A stretch of DNA of 64,000 bases from an uncultured Photobacterium sp. GTDB lineage: Bacteria > Pseudomonadota > Gammaproteobacteria > Enterobacterales > Vibrionaceae. The notes beneath the pieces were generated by a model that made no database searches, had not been told where the DNA came from, and saw only the letters and a list, made by a program, of their open reading frames with translations. Of this stretch, positions 7,414 through 17,343 are shown piece after piece. Location of the stretch: NCBI RefSeq assembly GCF_947502415.1, contig NZ_CANMZV010000001.1:310001-374000 (forward strand), written 5' to 3'. The stretch's first letter is position 1. The number at the start of each line of letters is the position of its first letter. Position numbers and translations under genes: made by a program.

Positions 7414-10400
7414 ATGCTAAGTCGCTTTTTCATCCAGCGTTCTAAATTTGCGCTGGTTATATCAATCATTCTGACACTGGCTGGTGCGATCGCACTGATG
7501 AATTTGCCTGTTGCAGAATATCCCAAAATCAGTCCGCCATCAGTCAGTGTTACTGCTTACTATTCAGGGGCAAGTGCCGAAGTTGTTGAGGAGGCAATTG
7601 CTGATCCTATTGAGGCATCGGTAAACGGTGTCGAGAATATGATTTACATGTCCTCGAAAAGTGCCAATGACGGTTCCTACAATCTTAATGTGACTTTTGA
7701 TGTGGGTACGGATCCTGATATGGCTCAGGTTAATGTTCAGAACCGGGTGTCACAGATTGAGTCTAAATTGCCAGCGGAAGTCCGTATGGTTGGTGTAACG
7801 GTAAAAAAACGTTCACCTGATTTGTTGATGGTATTGAACTTTTATTCACCTGACGGCCAGTATGACGATAAGTTTCTTATTAATTATATAAACCTGAACG
7901 TTAAGGATCAGTTGGCCCGCGTTAAAGGAATTAGTGAAGTTAACGTCATCGGTGGTGGTGAATATGCTATGCGCGTGTGGCTAGACCCGGAAAAAATGGC
8001 CAACCTTGGCCTGACAACTTCCGATGTTAATACTGCGCTGGCTGAACAAAATGTCCAGATTGCAGCCGGAAAGGTTGGGGCGCCACCATTCAATAATGTC
8101 CAGGAAGTACAATTCAACCTGGTAACCAAAGGTAGATTAGAATCTGTCAGCGAGTTTGAGAACGTAGTGCTGAGGGCTAATCCAGATGGTTCGGTTGTTT
8201 ACCTGAAAGATGTTGCCCGTGTTGAGTTGGGTAAGAAGTTTTACGATGGCAACGGATTGTTCCGTGGTCAGCCTGCATCTATTGTGACCTTGTCACTTCA
8301 ATCTGATGCGAATGCGCTTGAAAGTGGTAAGGAAGTCATGGCACTGCTGGATAAACTGAAAGCAAATATGCCGGACGGTATGGCTTATGAAACCAGCTAT
8401 GACACAACGCTGTTTGTTTCTGAGTCGATAAAAGGGGTTGTTAAGACGCTGATTGAAGCGGTGATCCTCGTTATTGCAGTGACATACTTGTTTCTGGGTA
8501 GTATGCGTTCGACGTTGATCCCCGTTGTCGCTATTCCGGTTTCACTTATTGGCACCTTTGCCATTATGTTGGCGGCAGGGTTTACCATTAACACTGTGAC
8601 ACTGTTTGGACTGATCCTGGCGATTGGTATTGTCGTTGATGATGCAATATTGGTTATCGAAAATGTTGATACCAATATGAAACGAGATAAGACGCTGACA
8701 CCACGCAAAGCAACCTTAATTGCAATGAAAGAGGTGACAGGTCCAATCATTACTTCGACACTGGTATTGCTGGCGGTATTTCTGCCGGTTGCCATGCTGC
8801 CGGGGATCACTGGGATTATGTACCGTCAGTTTGCGTTGACTATTTGTATTTCGGTGGTGATTTCGTCTATTAATGCGCTGACTTTATCTCCGGCACTGTG
8901 TTCATTGGTGCTGAAGCAAGGAGGTGACAATACTGCTCGCTGGTTCCAGACGTTTAACCGGGGGCTGGATAGCGTTACTTTGAAATACGGGGTTATTGCA
9001 GGCTTCCTAGTTCGTAAAGCAGGTTTGTTGATCAGTTGTTTTGCTATAGCTGTGATTGCTGTTAGTTTTTTATCAAAAACAACATCGACTGCATTTGTGC
9101 CGCAGGAAGACAAAGGAATCTTGCTGGTTAATGTTCAGCTGCCTGATGCGGCTTCATTATCACGTACGGAAGAGACAACGGAAAAGCTTCAGGAAATAGT
9201 TGAGCAAGAGCCTGGGGTCGAAGGTATTACTGTTGCTAATGGCTATGCATTCCTGACAGGTGCGGCAGCATCCAATGGCGCTTCGATGTTTATCAAGCTT
9301 AAAGAGTGGGATGAACGAAATAGCATGCAAGGGGATCACTCTTCATTTGCAATTACCCAGCGTATTAATGCTCGTGCGGCTGCACAATTGCCAGAGGCGA
9401 TTGTATTTGCGATGGGGCCACCTGCCGTACCGGGAATGGGGGCTGCATCGGGGTTTGAGTTTGTGCTGGAAGATACATTGGGCAGAAGCCGTACAGATTT
9501 GGCTAATGTGATGGGGGAATTGATTCAAAAAGCGAATGCTCAACCTGAGATCCAATATACCTTCAGTACTTTCCGTGCCAACGTACCGCATTATTATGTT
9601 GATGTGGATAGGGTAAAGGCGAAGCAGTTAGGGATATCACTGACGGAGGTGTTCCAGACGTTGCAGGGTAACCTTGGCTCGATGTATATCAATGATTTTA
9701 CTATGTATGGCAAAAACTTCCGGGTAACAGTACAGGCCGACAGTGAATATCGAAGTAACCTGGACTCGTTGGATCGTTTCCATGTCCGTTCTGCAAGTGG
9801 AGAAATGATCCCTTTAAGTACATTGGCCACCATTGAGCAGGTATTTGAGCCGGATGTAGCATGGCGATATAACATGTATCGTTCGGCAGTCATTCAGGGA
9901 AGCCCGGCAAATGGTTACTCGAGCGGTGATGCCATTGCGGCTATGGAGCGTGTAGCGGCAGAGGTTCTGCCACAGGGTTACCAGTATGAATGGACCGGAA
10001 TGGCATATCAGGAAGTTAAGGCTGGTAATCAGGCAATTTATGCCTTTGCTCTGGCTTTGATTTTTATCTATCTCTTTATGGTTGCACAGTACGAAAGCTG
10101 GAGTATTCCATTAGCGATAATTTTGGTCGTACCGGTAGCAACACTGGGCTCATTCCTGGCATTAGCGGTAACTGGGACGCCTCTGAATCTATATGCTCAG
10201 ATAGGTTTGGTGCTGTTGATCGCACTGGCGGCGAAAAATGCAATTTTGATTGTGGAGTTCGCCAAGATTGAGCGAGAAGAAAAATCCCTGGATATCGAAC
10301 AGGCTTCAGTTCGTGGTGGTAAGCTGCGTTTCCGCGCGGTTAATATGACATCATGGTCGTTTATTCTGGGTATTACCCCGTTGATCTTTGCATCGGGAGC

Positions 10401-10566
10401 TGGCCATATCAGCCAGAACTCTTTAGGTATTTCATTAACCGGCGGTTTGCTCTGCGTGTTACTAGCGGGAACGTTCCTTATTCCTGGATTCTTTGCAATG
10501 GTGCAGCGCCATCGAGAGAAATTTCATGGCGGTTCTACTAAATTGGTAGCGCTTGAAGATGAGTAG
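7414..10566 (+). CDS. RND (HAE1/AcrB family) multidrug efflux transporter
   Basis: Proton-driven inner-membrane pump of 1050 residues, the usual size. It should export hydrophobic and amphiphilic compounds such as antibiotics, bile salts or dyes. It has the family architecture: TM1 near residues 10-30, a large periplasmic porter loop, TM2-6, a second loop from about residue 560 and TM8-12. The proton-relay aspartates appear in [14 protein letters not shown] (D409, D410) and the partner lysine in [14 protein letters not shown]. It forms a two-gene operon with the adaptor and ends at a terminator. It resembles the Vibrio Vex/Vme pumps, but I cannot say which one. Confidence 0.95.
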   Translation: MLSRFFIQRSKFALVISIILTLAGAIALMNLPVAEYPKISPPSVSVTAYYSGASAEVVEEAIADPIEASVNGVENMIYMSSKSANDGSYNLNVTFDVGTDPDMAQVNVQNRVSQIESKLPAEVRMVGVTVKKRSPDLLMVLNFYSPDGQYDDKFLINYINLNVKDQLARVKGISEVNVIGGGEYAMRVWLDPEKMANLGLTTSDVNTALAEQNVQIAAGKVGAPPFNNVQEVQFNLVTKGRLESVSEFENVVLRANPDGSVVYLKDVARVELGKKFYDGNGLFRGQPASIVTLSLQSDANALESGKEVMALLDKLKANMPDGMAYETSYDTTLFVSESIKGVVKTLIEAVILVIAVTYLFLGSMRSTLIPVVAIPVSLIGTFAIMLAAGFTINTVTLFGLILAIGIVVDDAILVIENVDTNMKRDKTLTPRKATLIAMKEVTGPIITSTLVLLAVFLPVAMLPGITGIMYRQFALTICISVVISSINALTLSPALCSLVLKQGGDNTARWFQTFNRGLDSVTLKYGVIAGFLVRKAGLLISCFAIAVIAVSFLSKTTSTAFVPQEDKGILLVNVQLPDAASLSRTEETTEKLQEIVEQEPGVEGITVANGYAFLTGAAASNGASMFIKLKEWDERNSMQGDHSSFAITQRINARAAAQLPEAIVFAMGPPAVPGMGAASGFEFVLEDTLGRSRTDLANVMGELIQKANAQPEIQYTFSTFRANVPHYYVDVDRVKAKQLGISLTEVFQTLQGNLGSMYINDFTMYGKNFRVTVQADSEYRSNLDSLDRFHVRSASGEMIPLSTLATIEQVFEPDVAWRYNMYRSAVIQGSPANGYSSGDAIAAMERVAAEVLPQGYQYEWTGMAYQEVKAGNQAIYAFALALIFIYLFMVAQYESWSIPLAIILVVPVATLGSFLALAVTGTPLNLYAQIGLVLLIALAAKNAILIVEFAKIEREEKSLDIEQASVRGGKLRFRAVNMTSWSFILGITPLIFASGAGHISQNSLGISLTGGLLCVLLAGTFLIPGFFAMVQRHREKFHGGSTKLVALEDE

Positions 10567-10587
10567 TTATTCGTAAGGCATGATAAA

Positions 10588-10614
10588 TAAAAAGGGCTTC
10601 TCGGAGCCCTTTTT
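10588..10614. terminator. Bidirectional terminator between convergent genes
   Basis: Stem AAAGGGCT / AGCCCTTT with flanking A and T runs on both sides, between the rightward RND pump and the leftward protease. It can act on either strand. Confidence 0.88.
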
Positions 10615-10639
10615 ACGTTGAATGTCTTGTTAATCTTTA

Positions 10640-11758
10640 TTAGCACCTTCGGCGAAGCAAGCCAGTAAGAACTAATCCTAACAGGGCTGCGAGAGGCACA
10701 GAACCGCCAGATGAGCCTCCAGTTGAAACATGTTCATCTTCTCTAACTACCTTAAACGGGTCGTGGCTAAAGTCTGATGTAGCGATATTATCAAGAGTTA
10801 ATCCTGTCTTTGTTTCGATCCAGTCACGGTAAGAGGCGAGTTCTGTATATAGGCCATTACTTTGTGAAGCAAGGTAACCCGCATTTTTGAACCTACAGTT
10901 TGGTCCGTTACTGGTAACACCTATAACACGAAGACCTAAATCAGCGTCTCCCGCTTTATTTGGATTTTGCCAAATCAGCGGACCGCCAGAGTCTCCGGCA
11001 CAGACATCTTTCTTAATGGCCGGGTTGTTTGAGTCGGCGCAGACAAAGTGTGAATTAGATGTCGTTACGTAGCTTGAATTACATTGTGACATTGGGATAC
11101 CACCCAGCTTTACCACTTGAAGTTCATTGCTTGGTTTAAATGACGGGGCCACATCCCCCCATCCAGAGGCAATCAGATTACCGATTGAGTAACCTGTTGC
11201 ATTCCAAGTGTTGATAAATTGAGTATTTGCCTGGTTTTGTTCTTCTGCAGTGGCTATTTTGATTGGTTTACCAACTGTTATCAGTGATTCTTGGACTCGC
11301 ATTAAGGCTATATCGTGGTCGACATCGCCAGCGTTGATAGATTTAGTTCCTGAAGTGCTCGCTTTATAACCTTCATGCAAAATCTTTTGCTCAATGGTGA
11401 ACTGATATTCTGCTGTTAAATCCTTGTTTTTACCTTGCGGAATATAGGTAAGACCTGCAACCAGAGTGTCGCTGAGATTAGCGGCTGCTTCGGCACAGTG
11501 GGCTGCCGTTACAACCCAGTGTTCACTGATGATCACGGCGCCACAACCAGAAATAACGTTATCCCTGAAATTGGGTTTTGTCAGGATTGCGGCCTGCCAG
11601 GGAAGTAAATTCTCTGCAAGGGCTGATGCGTTTTGACCATTGAGAACTTTAGTTTGCACTGACGGTGATGCTTCATCGGCAAGAACAGTGTTAGATAGGC
11701 AGAGAGCTAAGAAAAGTGTAGAGAGGGTAAGTTTTCTGTTATTCATACCGTAAGTCAT
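10640..11758 (-). CDS. Secreted trypsin-like serine protease with GlyGly-CTERM tail
   Basis: S1-family endopeptidase exported by a Sec signal peptide (hydrophobic stretch LSTLFLALCLSNTVLA). The catalytic triad is complete: H87 in TAAHC, D149 in DHDIALM and S257 in AGDSGGPL. The C-terminus has the GlyGly-CTERM signal: a glycine-rich GGSSGG, a hydrophobic helix and a final RRR. This tail is known to be processed by rhombosortase and to send proteins through the type II system to the cell surface, as for V. cholerae VesB. The start at 11758 or the internal ATG at 11746 both leave a good signal peptide. The protein is monocistronic and convergent with the efflux operon. Confidence 0.93.
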   Translation of the reverse strand: MTYGMNNRKLTLSTLFLALCLSNTVLADEASPSVQTKVLNGQNASALAENLLPWQAAILTKPNFRDNVISGCGAVIISEHWVVTAAHCAEAAANLSDTLVAGLTYIPQGKNKDLTAEYQFTIEQKILHEGYKASTSGTKSINAGDVDHDIALMRVQESLITVGKPIKIATAEEQNQANTQFINTWNATGYSIGNLIASGWGDVAPSFKPSNELQVVKLGGIPMSQCNSSYVTTSNSHFVCADSNNPAIKKDVCAGDSGGPLIWQNPNKAGDADLGLRVIGVTSNGPNCRFKNAGYLASQSNGLYTELASYRDWIETKTGLTLDNIATSDFSHDPFKVVREDEHVSTGGSSGGSVPLAALLGLVLTGLLRRRC

Positions 11759-11995
11759 TATTGTACGCCGTTTTAATGGTTGTTATTATACAGATTACTA
11801 ATAATGAACTCTATCAAAGTCCGGAATTATTAGATCAATAGCACGGTTTGCCGGATTCTCTTGCAGAATATAGGGATTATGTGCTTGGATTCTATTGAGT
11901 CACAATGGCTTGCTGCCTAAATCAATAGCTTATTGTTCTATGAGGTATTGGTGTTTTCGGTATCTCCACTTTTCTTCTAACAAGGATTAAACAAA

Positions 11996-12430
11996 ATGAA
12001 AAAGTTACTTATTGCTTTATTGATTAATATCTGCATTTTTCCTTTTAATGCTTTTGCGAAAGATGATATTGCGAGTTACTCCATACAAGATGCGCTAAAT
12101 TTAGCGCATGCTAAAGAAAAATTAGGCTCGGATATTAAGTTTTATTTTGGTGACCAAAAATTCAGCAAGGTAAAAGAAAACTTTGGTGAGTTTAAAACAA
12201 ATAAAAAAACTAACGCCTTTAATAAAACTGACTTGGAAGCATGCCAATGGGTATTTTTATCTGCAATGATCACACTTAAAGATCGTGCAGTCAAAGAAGG
12301 CGGTAATGCTGTTGTTAATATTAAATCTAACTACAGAGATAACCTGACATCTGACCGAAGCACTTTCCAGTGTGGTTCAGGTACATTTGTTTCTGGTGTT
12401 GCTTTGGTCGGTGATGTTGTTCGGCTTTAA
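11996..12430 (+). CDS. Small exported protein of the 'excinuclease subunit A-like' misnamed family
   Basis: A 144-residue protein with a clear cleavable signal peptide (KKLLIALLINICIFPFNAFA). The mature domain has two cysteines, in EACQWVFLSA and FQCGSG, that probably form a disulfide, and the motif KEGGNAVVNIKSNY. Proteins with this pattern are often labelled excinuclease ATPase subunit in databases, which is not credible for a small exported protein. The real function is unknown. It is followed closely by the nucleotidyltransferase gene. Confidence 0.72.
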   Translation: MKKLLIALLINICIFPFNAFAKDDIASYSIQDALNLAHAKEKLGSDIKFYFGDQKFSKVKENFGEFKTNKKTNAFNKTDLEACQWVFLSAMITLKDRAVKEGGNAVVNIKSNYRDNLTSDRSTFQCGSGTFVSGVALVGDVVRL

Positions 12431-12453
12431 TTGTTGAGCAAAGAATATATGTG

Positions 12454-13002
12454 ATGAATTATCAAGATCAAACGGCGAAGCTTATCTTGGCCGATAAATA
12501 TAGAATGGATTGTCTACGCGCGGCAAGAGAGCTAAATCTTCCTGATTGGTATTTAGGGGCTGGATTTTTACGTAATGCCATCTGGGACCATCTTCATGGA
12601 AAAGAGCAGATGACCCCGTTGAACGATATTGATTTTGTTTATTTTGATACCAAGCATGTTTGTTTGAAAACAGAACAGCAGATAGAAGCACAACTTCAGC
12701 AATGCTTTCCGGTGGTGAGTTGGGAAGTTCGAAATCAGGCCAGAATGCATGTAAAACATGGACATCAACCATATAGTGATACTGTAGCCGCTATTTCACA
12801 GTGGATAGAGGTACCGACTTGTGTCGGTGTACGCTTGGAGCCTGATGATAAGCTGGTATTTTGCGCTCCGTTTGGTCTTGGAGAAAACTGGTCACTAAAG
12901 GTTAGAATTAATCCCAACAATTCGAGACCTGAGATTTTTAGACAGCGAATTGCTGAGAAAAACTGGTTGAAGCTTTGGTCAAAGCTGCAGATCAATGGTT
13001 AG
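12454..13002 (+). CDS. Nucleotidyltransferase-fold family protein (COG3575 type)
   Basis: A 182-residue protein of the nucleotidyltransferase superfamily. The start LGAGFLRNAIWDHLHG, then LNDIDFVYFD, matches the glycine-turn and DxD metal-binding signature of the fold (aspartates near residues 69 and 71). Family members are uncharacterised and may transfer nucleotides to a protein or small molecule. The ATG at 12454 directly follows a GTG in the same frame; either could be used. It is probably co-transcribed with the preceding exported protein, and a terminator follows. Confidence 0.78.
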   Translation: MNYQDQTAKLILADKYRMDCLRAARELNLPDWYLGAGFLRNAIWDHLHGKEQMTPLNDIDFVYFDTKHVCLKTEQQIEAQLQQCFPVVSWEVRNQARMHVKHGHQPYSDTVAAISQWIEVPTCVGVRLEPDDKLVFCAPFGLGENWSLKVRINPNNSRPEIFRQRIAEKNWLKLWSKLQING

Positions 13003-13018
13003 ATTTCATCATCACTAT

Positions 13019-13046
13019 AAGGGCGCGAAAGCGCCTTTGTTGTTTT
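13019..13046 (+). terminator. Factor-independent terminator
   Basis: Stem around GGCGC-GAAA-GCGCC followed by a T-rich tract, just after the nucleotidyltransferase gene. Confidence 0.85.
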
Positions 13047-13229
13047 AAACGCTCACTATAATTGAAGAGCTTTAAAGGTTTATTCACTCCTTATCATATA
13101 CGGCAAAACATTCTCTGATCCATATCAATCAAGATGTTGAATGATTGTGTTGTTTTTGTGAATCCCCATCGAGAGCTGCCTATCTTAGCTAAACTTAACT
13201 TGAAGGTGGATTAAGAGTGGAGGCAGAGT

Positions 13230-13532
13230 ATGTTAGCTGTACATCGGCAATTTATCTTGCCTGGTCATAGAGGACTACATGCAGATGTAACAGTTATTCC
13301 GACAGGAGAGTTGGAGGTCAATATCAAGGAGAAGAATAACAGCTTGAAAGCCGAATTTGATGAGTTATATTTCTTTTCTGATGGTAAAGCGACTGATGTA
13401 GTGTGTCGTGATCCAGTCGGTCCTGATGAGGTACGTTGGCAGTTACACATGGCGAATGATGATGCTCGAGAGTTAGCAAAAATGATCGAGTCTGCGGAAG
13501 AAGAATTCGAGACATTAATGCGTGACTTATAA
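13230..13532 (+). CDS. Conserved-looking small cytosolic protein, unknown function
   Basis: A 100-residue protein beginning MLAVHRQFILPGHRG, with no signal peptide or membrane segment, an acidic C-terminal helix (ESAEEEFETLMRDL) and two cysteines at most. A good GGAGG lies about 9 bases before ATG 13230, and a terminator follows. I do not recognise the family. It sits alone between two terminators. Confidence 0.65.
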   Translation: MLAVHRQFILPGHRGLHADVTVIPTGELEVNIKEKNNSLKAEFDELYFFSDGKATDVVCRDPVGPDEVRWQLHMANDDARELAKMIESAEEEFETLMRDL

Positions 13533-13570
13533 GTAACTGATTTTTTGCATCTGCGTGCAGGCACTAAATC

Positions 13571-13602
13571 CAAAGCCTTGCTAAATGCAAGGCTTTGTTT
13601 TT
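13571..13602 (+). terminator. Factor-independent terminator
   Basis: Stem CAAAGCCTTG / CAAGGCTTTG with a seven-base loop and a T run. Confidence 0.92.
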
Positions 13603-13860
13603 AAGTAGTTTAGCATAACTGATGGATGAGCCTGATGAAATACTCGAAGCTTTTCGGCAGAGGGTGGTTTTTCTTTTGGTTTATATGAGGATTAGTGTGA
13701 TCTATGTTGGATAGTTAAAAAGTTTGGAAATTAGATAGGGCAGTGATGATTTACTATCAAAGGTTACCTTTACAGAGAGAATCGCAGGGAATTGGGTTAT
13801 CAACTAAATTACTGAACAGAGCCTAAGTTACTAGATTTACGTGATGTTTCAGGATGTCTA

Positions 13861-14127
13861 GTGACGATAGATGCTAAAACTTTGTTAAATGCAACGCGTT
13901 CACATTGGCTTGTCGAGTCGATGCATTGGATTCTTGATACCGAATTTGGTGAGGATGATTCACGCAAAAGGGCAGATGACAGAGCAGAGAATTTGGTAAG
14001 GATCAGGCAGATGTGTTTGAACATGCTTAGAAGTGAAATAAGCTTTAAAGCGAGTGTTAAACATAAAAGAGCCAAGTGCGCGATGGAAACAGAGTACCTC
14101 TCGACGGTTCTCGCAAGGCTTGAATGA
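13861..14127 (+). pseudogene. ISAs1-family transposase, C-terminal remnant
   Basis: An 88-codon frame whose product matches the end of ISAs1/IS4-type DDE transposases: RSHWLVESMHWILDTEFGEDDSR contains the conserved catalytic glutamate region, followed by RAENLVRIRQMCLNMLR. The first two thirds are missing; the 13700-13860 stretch upstream may hold decayed pieces in shifted frames, with several stops. No terminal inverted repeats could be identified. It marks an old insertion. Confidence 0.82.
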
Positions 14128-14259
14128 TGGGGATGTTCATGATTTTTCCGAGGGGACACAGCCTAGAACAAGCAAGAATGACCAAATACTTTATGCTGAT
14201 TGGTATTAGTTACATAGCTTAATGATCATTGTGGTTGACTGAATCTGTTAGGAGTTCTC

Positions 14260-14589
14260 ATGTTGGTTACTTTTCACTGCAAGGTTAGCGGTAATATCAT
14301 CATGTTTGGTGATGTCGCGAAGCAAATGCTGAAAATGATGGGGTTTTGTGAAAACATTCCTGGTGCGATAGATGCTGAAGATGTGCCGGTGGCATTGAAT
14401 AACTTACAACAGGCACTTAATCGGATTCGACAAATTGAAATTGACGCAGGGAATGATCCGGTGATAGATATTGATGATTATGACGAACAGGATGTCGAGC
14501 CTGTGGTTGGCGTAAATACCCGCGCATTACCATTGCTAGAAATGCTTAAAGAGGCAAAAGCGGCACAATGCTACATTATGTGGGAGTAG
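14260..14589 (+). CDS. DUF1840 family protein
   Basis: A 109-residue cytosolic protein starting MLVTFHCKVSGNIIMFGDVAKQMLKMMG, the hallmark of DUF1840, with a proline/acid-rich middle and a C-terminal helix. The function is unknown. AGGAG lies just before ATG 14260. It lies between the transposase remnant and the convergent DJ-1/PfpI gene. Confidence 0.85.
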   Translation: MLVTFHCKVSGNIIMFGDVAKQMLKMMGFCENIPGAIDAEDVPVALNNLQQALNRIRQIEIDAGNDPVIDIDDYDEQDVEPVVGVNTRALPLLEMLKEAKAAQCYIMWE

Positions 14590-14624
14590 CGTCTTTTATC
14601 TGGGCGTTACTGAACAATATGTAG

Positions 14625-15266
14625 TTACTGAACAATATGTAATGGTGCAAATGGATCTTCACTTGGGTCATTGACCCAGATATATTCAGCTTCAATTGCT
14701 GTTTTTCGGGCAACATCCTCATTCAGTAATTGAGAAATAATTGCCAGAGATACATCGATACCTGCAGAAATGCCTGAAGAGGTAAAAATTCGACCGTCTT
14801 TTACCCACCGAGCAACCGGATACCAGTTTATTTCGGTTCCGAATCCTGTTACCCAACGGTAACGTTTTTTATTTGTAGTGGCTGCTTTTTCTTTAAGAAA
14901 ACCTGCTTGAGCGAGGAGAGCTGCTCCTGTGCAAATAGAACAGATATAGCCGGTTTTCGTACTCTGCTGTTGCAGCCAATGCATCAGCACAGGATTGACA
15001 ATGGCATCCTGAGTACCGGGACCTCCCGGTATCAGTAAAATATCGGTTTGAAAGGAAGTATACATACTAAAATCAGCAACCAGCTGTGGTCCTTGCATAC
15101 TGCTTACCGGTTGACCGTTCTGTGATACGAGCTGGATAGTGAAATGCTCCGGCAAAAGACCAAACATTTCCAGTGGCCCTGCGATTTCCAGTAAATCAAA
15201 CTGATCATAGAGTAGCGCGGTAACGGTAAATTGCGGTGTTGAAGGTTCAGATTGGGTTTCCGGCAT
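14625..15266 (-). CDS. DJ-1/PfpI family protein
   Basis: A 213-residue protein of the class I glutamine-amidotransferase-like DJ-1/PfpI superfamily. The nucleophile elbow is visible as SICTGAALLAQAG with the cysteine near residue 111, preceded by LLIPGGPGTQ, and the domain continues to the typical SSGISAGIDVSLAII. This arrangement is closest to the isonitrile hydratase/AraC-N-terminal subgroup. Substrates in this subgroup are mostly unknown; glyoxalase, hydratase or stress functions are all possible. It has no DNA-binding domain. Confidence 0.85.
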   Translation of the reverse strand: MPETQSEPSTPQFTVTALLYDQFDLLEIAGPLEMFGLLPEHFTIQLVSQNGQPVSSMQGPQLVADFSMYTSFQTDILLIPGGPGTQDAIVNPVLMHWLQQQSTKTGYICSICTGAALLAQAGFLKEKAATTNKKRYRWVTGFGTEINWYPVARWVKDGRIFTSSGISAGIDVSLAIISQLLNEDVARKTAIEAEYIWVNDPSEDPFAPLHIVQ

Positions 15267-15446
15267 AGCTTTCCGTATACATCGTTAAAGTAATCCATAA
15301 AGCATAGCTCCCGTGGCTTTGCTTTGTGCCAAAAATTGATGAATAACTTATTGTTAAGACAAATAATAGCAATAAGTTAATTCGGGAAAAGACGAAAAAG
15401 AAACACCATTGGAGAAGGATTTGTGAGGGCTGTGGGAATAAATAAA

Positions 15447-15484
15447 AACACACTCAACACCGTGCGATTGGTGTTGAGTGTGTT
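15447..15484 (-). terminator. Strong hairpin terminator of the YfcC gene
   Basis: Perfect 15-base stem (AACACACTCAACACC with GGTGTTGAGTGTGTT) with an eight-base loop. On the minus strand it is followed by a TTTTTATTTATT tract, so it ends the leftward carrier gene. Confidence 0.88.
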
Positions 15485-15502
15485 GGGCTACTTCAAAACT
15501 GG

Positions 15503-17038
15503 TTAGATATAGACATTAATCAGCAGAGTAGCTGCCGATAGTGCGATAAGAATACCAAGTAGAGGCAGGACAAATTTGAGCCACTTATCGAAGGTGACAT
15601 TGACCATTGCCAGTGAGGCTAGTACCAGTCCAGTTGGTGTGATGAATGCCATCAGACCCATGCCGAACTGATAGGCGCTGACAATGTTATCGCGTGGAAT
15701 ACCCACAACATCTGCAAGCGGAGCCATGATTGGCATAGAAAGTACAGCCAAGCCAGATGATGATGGAACGAAGAACGACACACCGGCAAATAAGAGCATC
15801 ATTACAACGATGAAAAAGCCTTTATCCATACCGTCAACCATAGAAGCACTGGCGTTAAGGATTGAGTCGCTGATCATACCGCCGTCCATTAGTACGGTTA
15901 CCCCACGGGCAATCGCAATGATCAGGGCAACTCCCAGAAGGTCGTTGGCACCTTGAATAAATTCGCGGACAAATTCTTTTTCAGGAATTCGGTCTACCAG
16001 AGCAATCACAATGGATGATACGAAGAATAGTGTGGTCATTTCTTCAAACCACCAGCCCAGACTGGAAACGCCGTAAACCATAATAAAGAAGGTTGAAGCG
16101 AACAGGGTCAGAATGATGGTGTGTTTCTTATCAAGCTTGGTTACTGTTGCGTCCTTATCAATGTTTTTAAGGAAGCGTGCTTCAATTTCTTTCTTTTGGT
16201 TATAGATTAAAGATTGCGTTGGATCTTCTTTAACACGCTGGGCATAGCGCATGATGTACAGCATGCAGACAATTGTGCCGACAATCAGTAAACCCATACG
16301 GGAGCTAAGGCCTAGTGTCCAGTTAATACCGGCAGCATTCGACGCAATAATCGTACTGAATGGGTTGACGGTAGAGCACATAGTACCGATTGATGAACCC
16401 AGGTAGATTGCGGCGAGGGCGACGATGGCATCGTATCCGGCTGCGATAAAGATAGGTACAAGGATTGGGTAGAATGCAATGGTTTCTTCGGCCATACCAA
16501 AGCTGGTACCACCTAGGGATATTAATGCCGTAACTATCACTATCAGCCATTTTTCACGCCCAGTCATGACTTGTGACAGGCGGTTGATACCAGCGCCAAA
16601 TGCGCCTGAATGGTTGACGATACCGATGAAGCCACCAATAACAAGAACGAAAAAGACGACATCAATAGATTGGTACATCCCCTGGATTGGTGCTTTAAAC
16701 AGTTCAAGAATGCCCTGTGGATTAGGCTCAACTTCGGTATAAGAATTAGGAATACCGACAGGTTTGTAAATATCGCCATTGACGAATTTTTCTAAGTCCG
16801 CCTTGATGCCGACGTTGTCCAGTGTTTCCTGTGTGGCGGGAAGTGTTTCGGTGCTGCCATCGGCAAAGGTGATCATGAAACTTTCACCTTGATAGGATAG
16901 TTTGTTGTAGACGCCCGCATCAACAAACCAAGTTAGTAATGCCACAATAGCAGCGACACAGAATAGAACCGTATAAGCGGAAGGAAAACTAAGTTTCTTT
17001 TTCGCGGGTCTATCGACTGTTGTTCCATCGGTACTCAT
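15503..17038 (-). CDS. YfcC family inner-membrane carrier (DcuC-like)
   Basis: A 511-residue integral membrane protein of the YfcC/arginine-ornithine antiporter-like family within the C4-dicarboxylate DcuC superfamily. About twelve hydrophobic segments are visible. Family hallmarks include GTSFGMAEETIAFYPILVP near residue 174, GSSIGTMCSTVNPFSTIIASN near 215 and FFVPSSSGLAVLSMPIMAPL near 420, which form two inverted helix-hairpin repeats. The substrate is not known; related proteins move amino acids or dicarboxylates. The N-terminus is cytosolic with a KKK cluster. It is monocistronic with a strong terminator. Confidence 0.9.
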   Translation of the reverse strand: MSTDGTTVDRPAKKKLSFPSAYTVLFCVAAIVALLTWFVDAGVYNKLSYQGESFMITFADGSTETLPATQETLDNVGIKADLEKFVNGDIYKPVGIPNSYTEVEPNPQGILELFKAPIQGMYQSIDVVFFVLVIGGFIGIVNHSGAFGAGINRLSQVMTGREKWLIVIVTALISLGGTSFGMAEETIAFYPILVPIFIAAGYDAIVALAAIYLGSSIGTMCSTVNPFSTIIASNAAGINWTLGLSSRMGLLIVGTIVCMLYIMRYAQRVKEDPTQSLIYNQKKEIEARFLKNIDKDATVTKLDKKHTIILTLFASTFFIMVYGVSSLGWWFEEMTTLFFVSSIVIALVDRIPEKEFVREFIQGANDLLGVALIIAIARGVTVLMDGGMISDSILNASASMVDGMDKGFFIVVMMLLFAGVSFFVPSSSGLAVLSMPIMAPLADVVGIPRDNIVSAYQFGMGLMAFITPTGLVLASLAMVNVTFDKWLKFVLPLLGILIALSAATLLINVYI

Positions 17039-17273
17039 AACAACCCCTTGTAAATCAGTCTGAGTGAAGTGTGGATTTATTCAGATTAGATGCTCATGTT
17101 GTAAAAAATTAATTAAGCTAGCGTAAATATCTATGTACTTGTAACTAATGTGGGATTTTATTGTAAGAAAGCGTGAAAATACGGCTAGATATCACAATCA
17201 TATTATCTTGATTGCAGATAAGTTCGAAATTGAGACGGTGAGCAAATTTCAAACAGAAGTTGTTCTTTTAGCC

Positions 17274-17302
17274 TGAAAAAAGCCTCCGGTATGTCCGGAG
17301 GC
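17274..17302 (-). terminator. Factor-independent terminator
   Basis: Stem GCCTCCGG / CCGGAGGC with a five-base loop, followed on the minus strand by TTTTTT. It serves the 5'-nucleotidase locus. The rest of the 17039-17343 gap contains the YfcC promoter region and no gene that I can see. Confidence 0.9.
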
Positions 17303-17343
17303 AAGAAGGGAAATAGAAAAGGTTAAAGCGATTAAAGGTCAGT

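Noticed and set aside
8397-8810. Long reverse-strand reading frames inside the RND pump gene
   Set aside because: They are antisense shadows of the strongly supported pump gene and have no plausible start or family.
11996-12430. Excinuclease ABC subunit A
   Set aside because: The protein is small and exported and has no ATPase motifs; the common database name is a misannotation.
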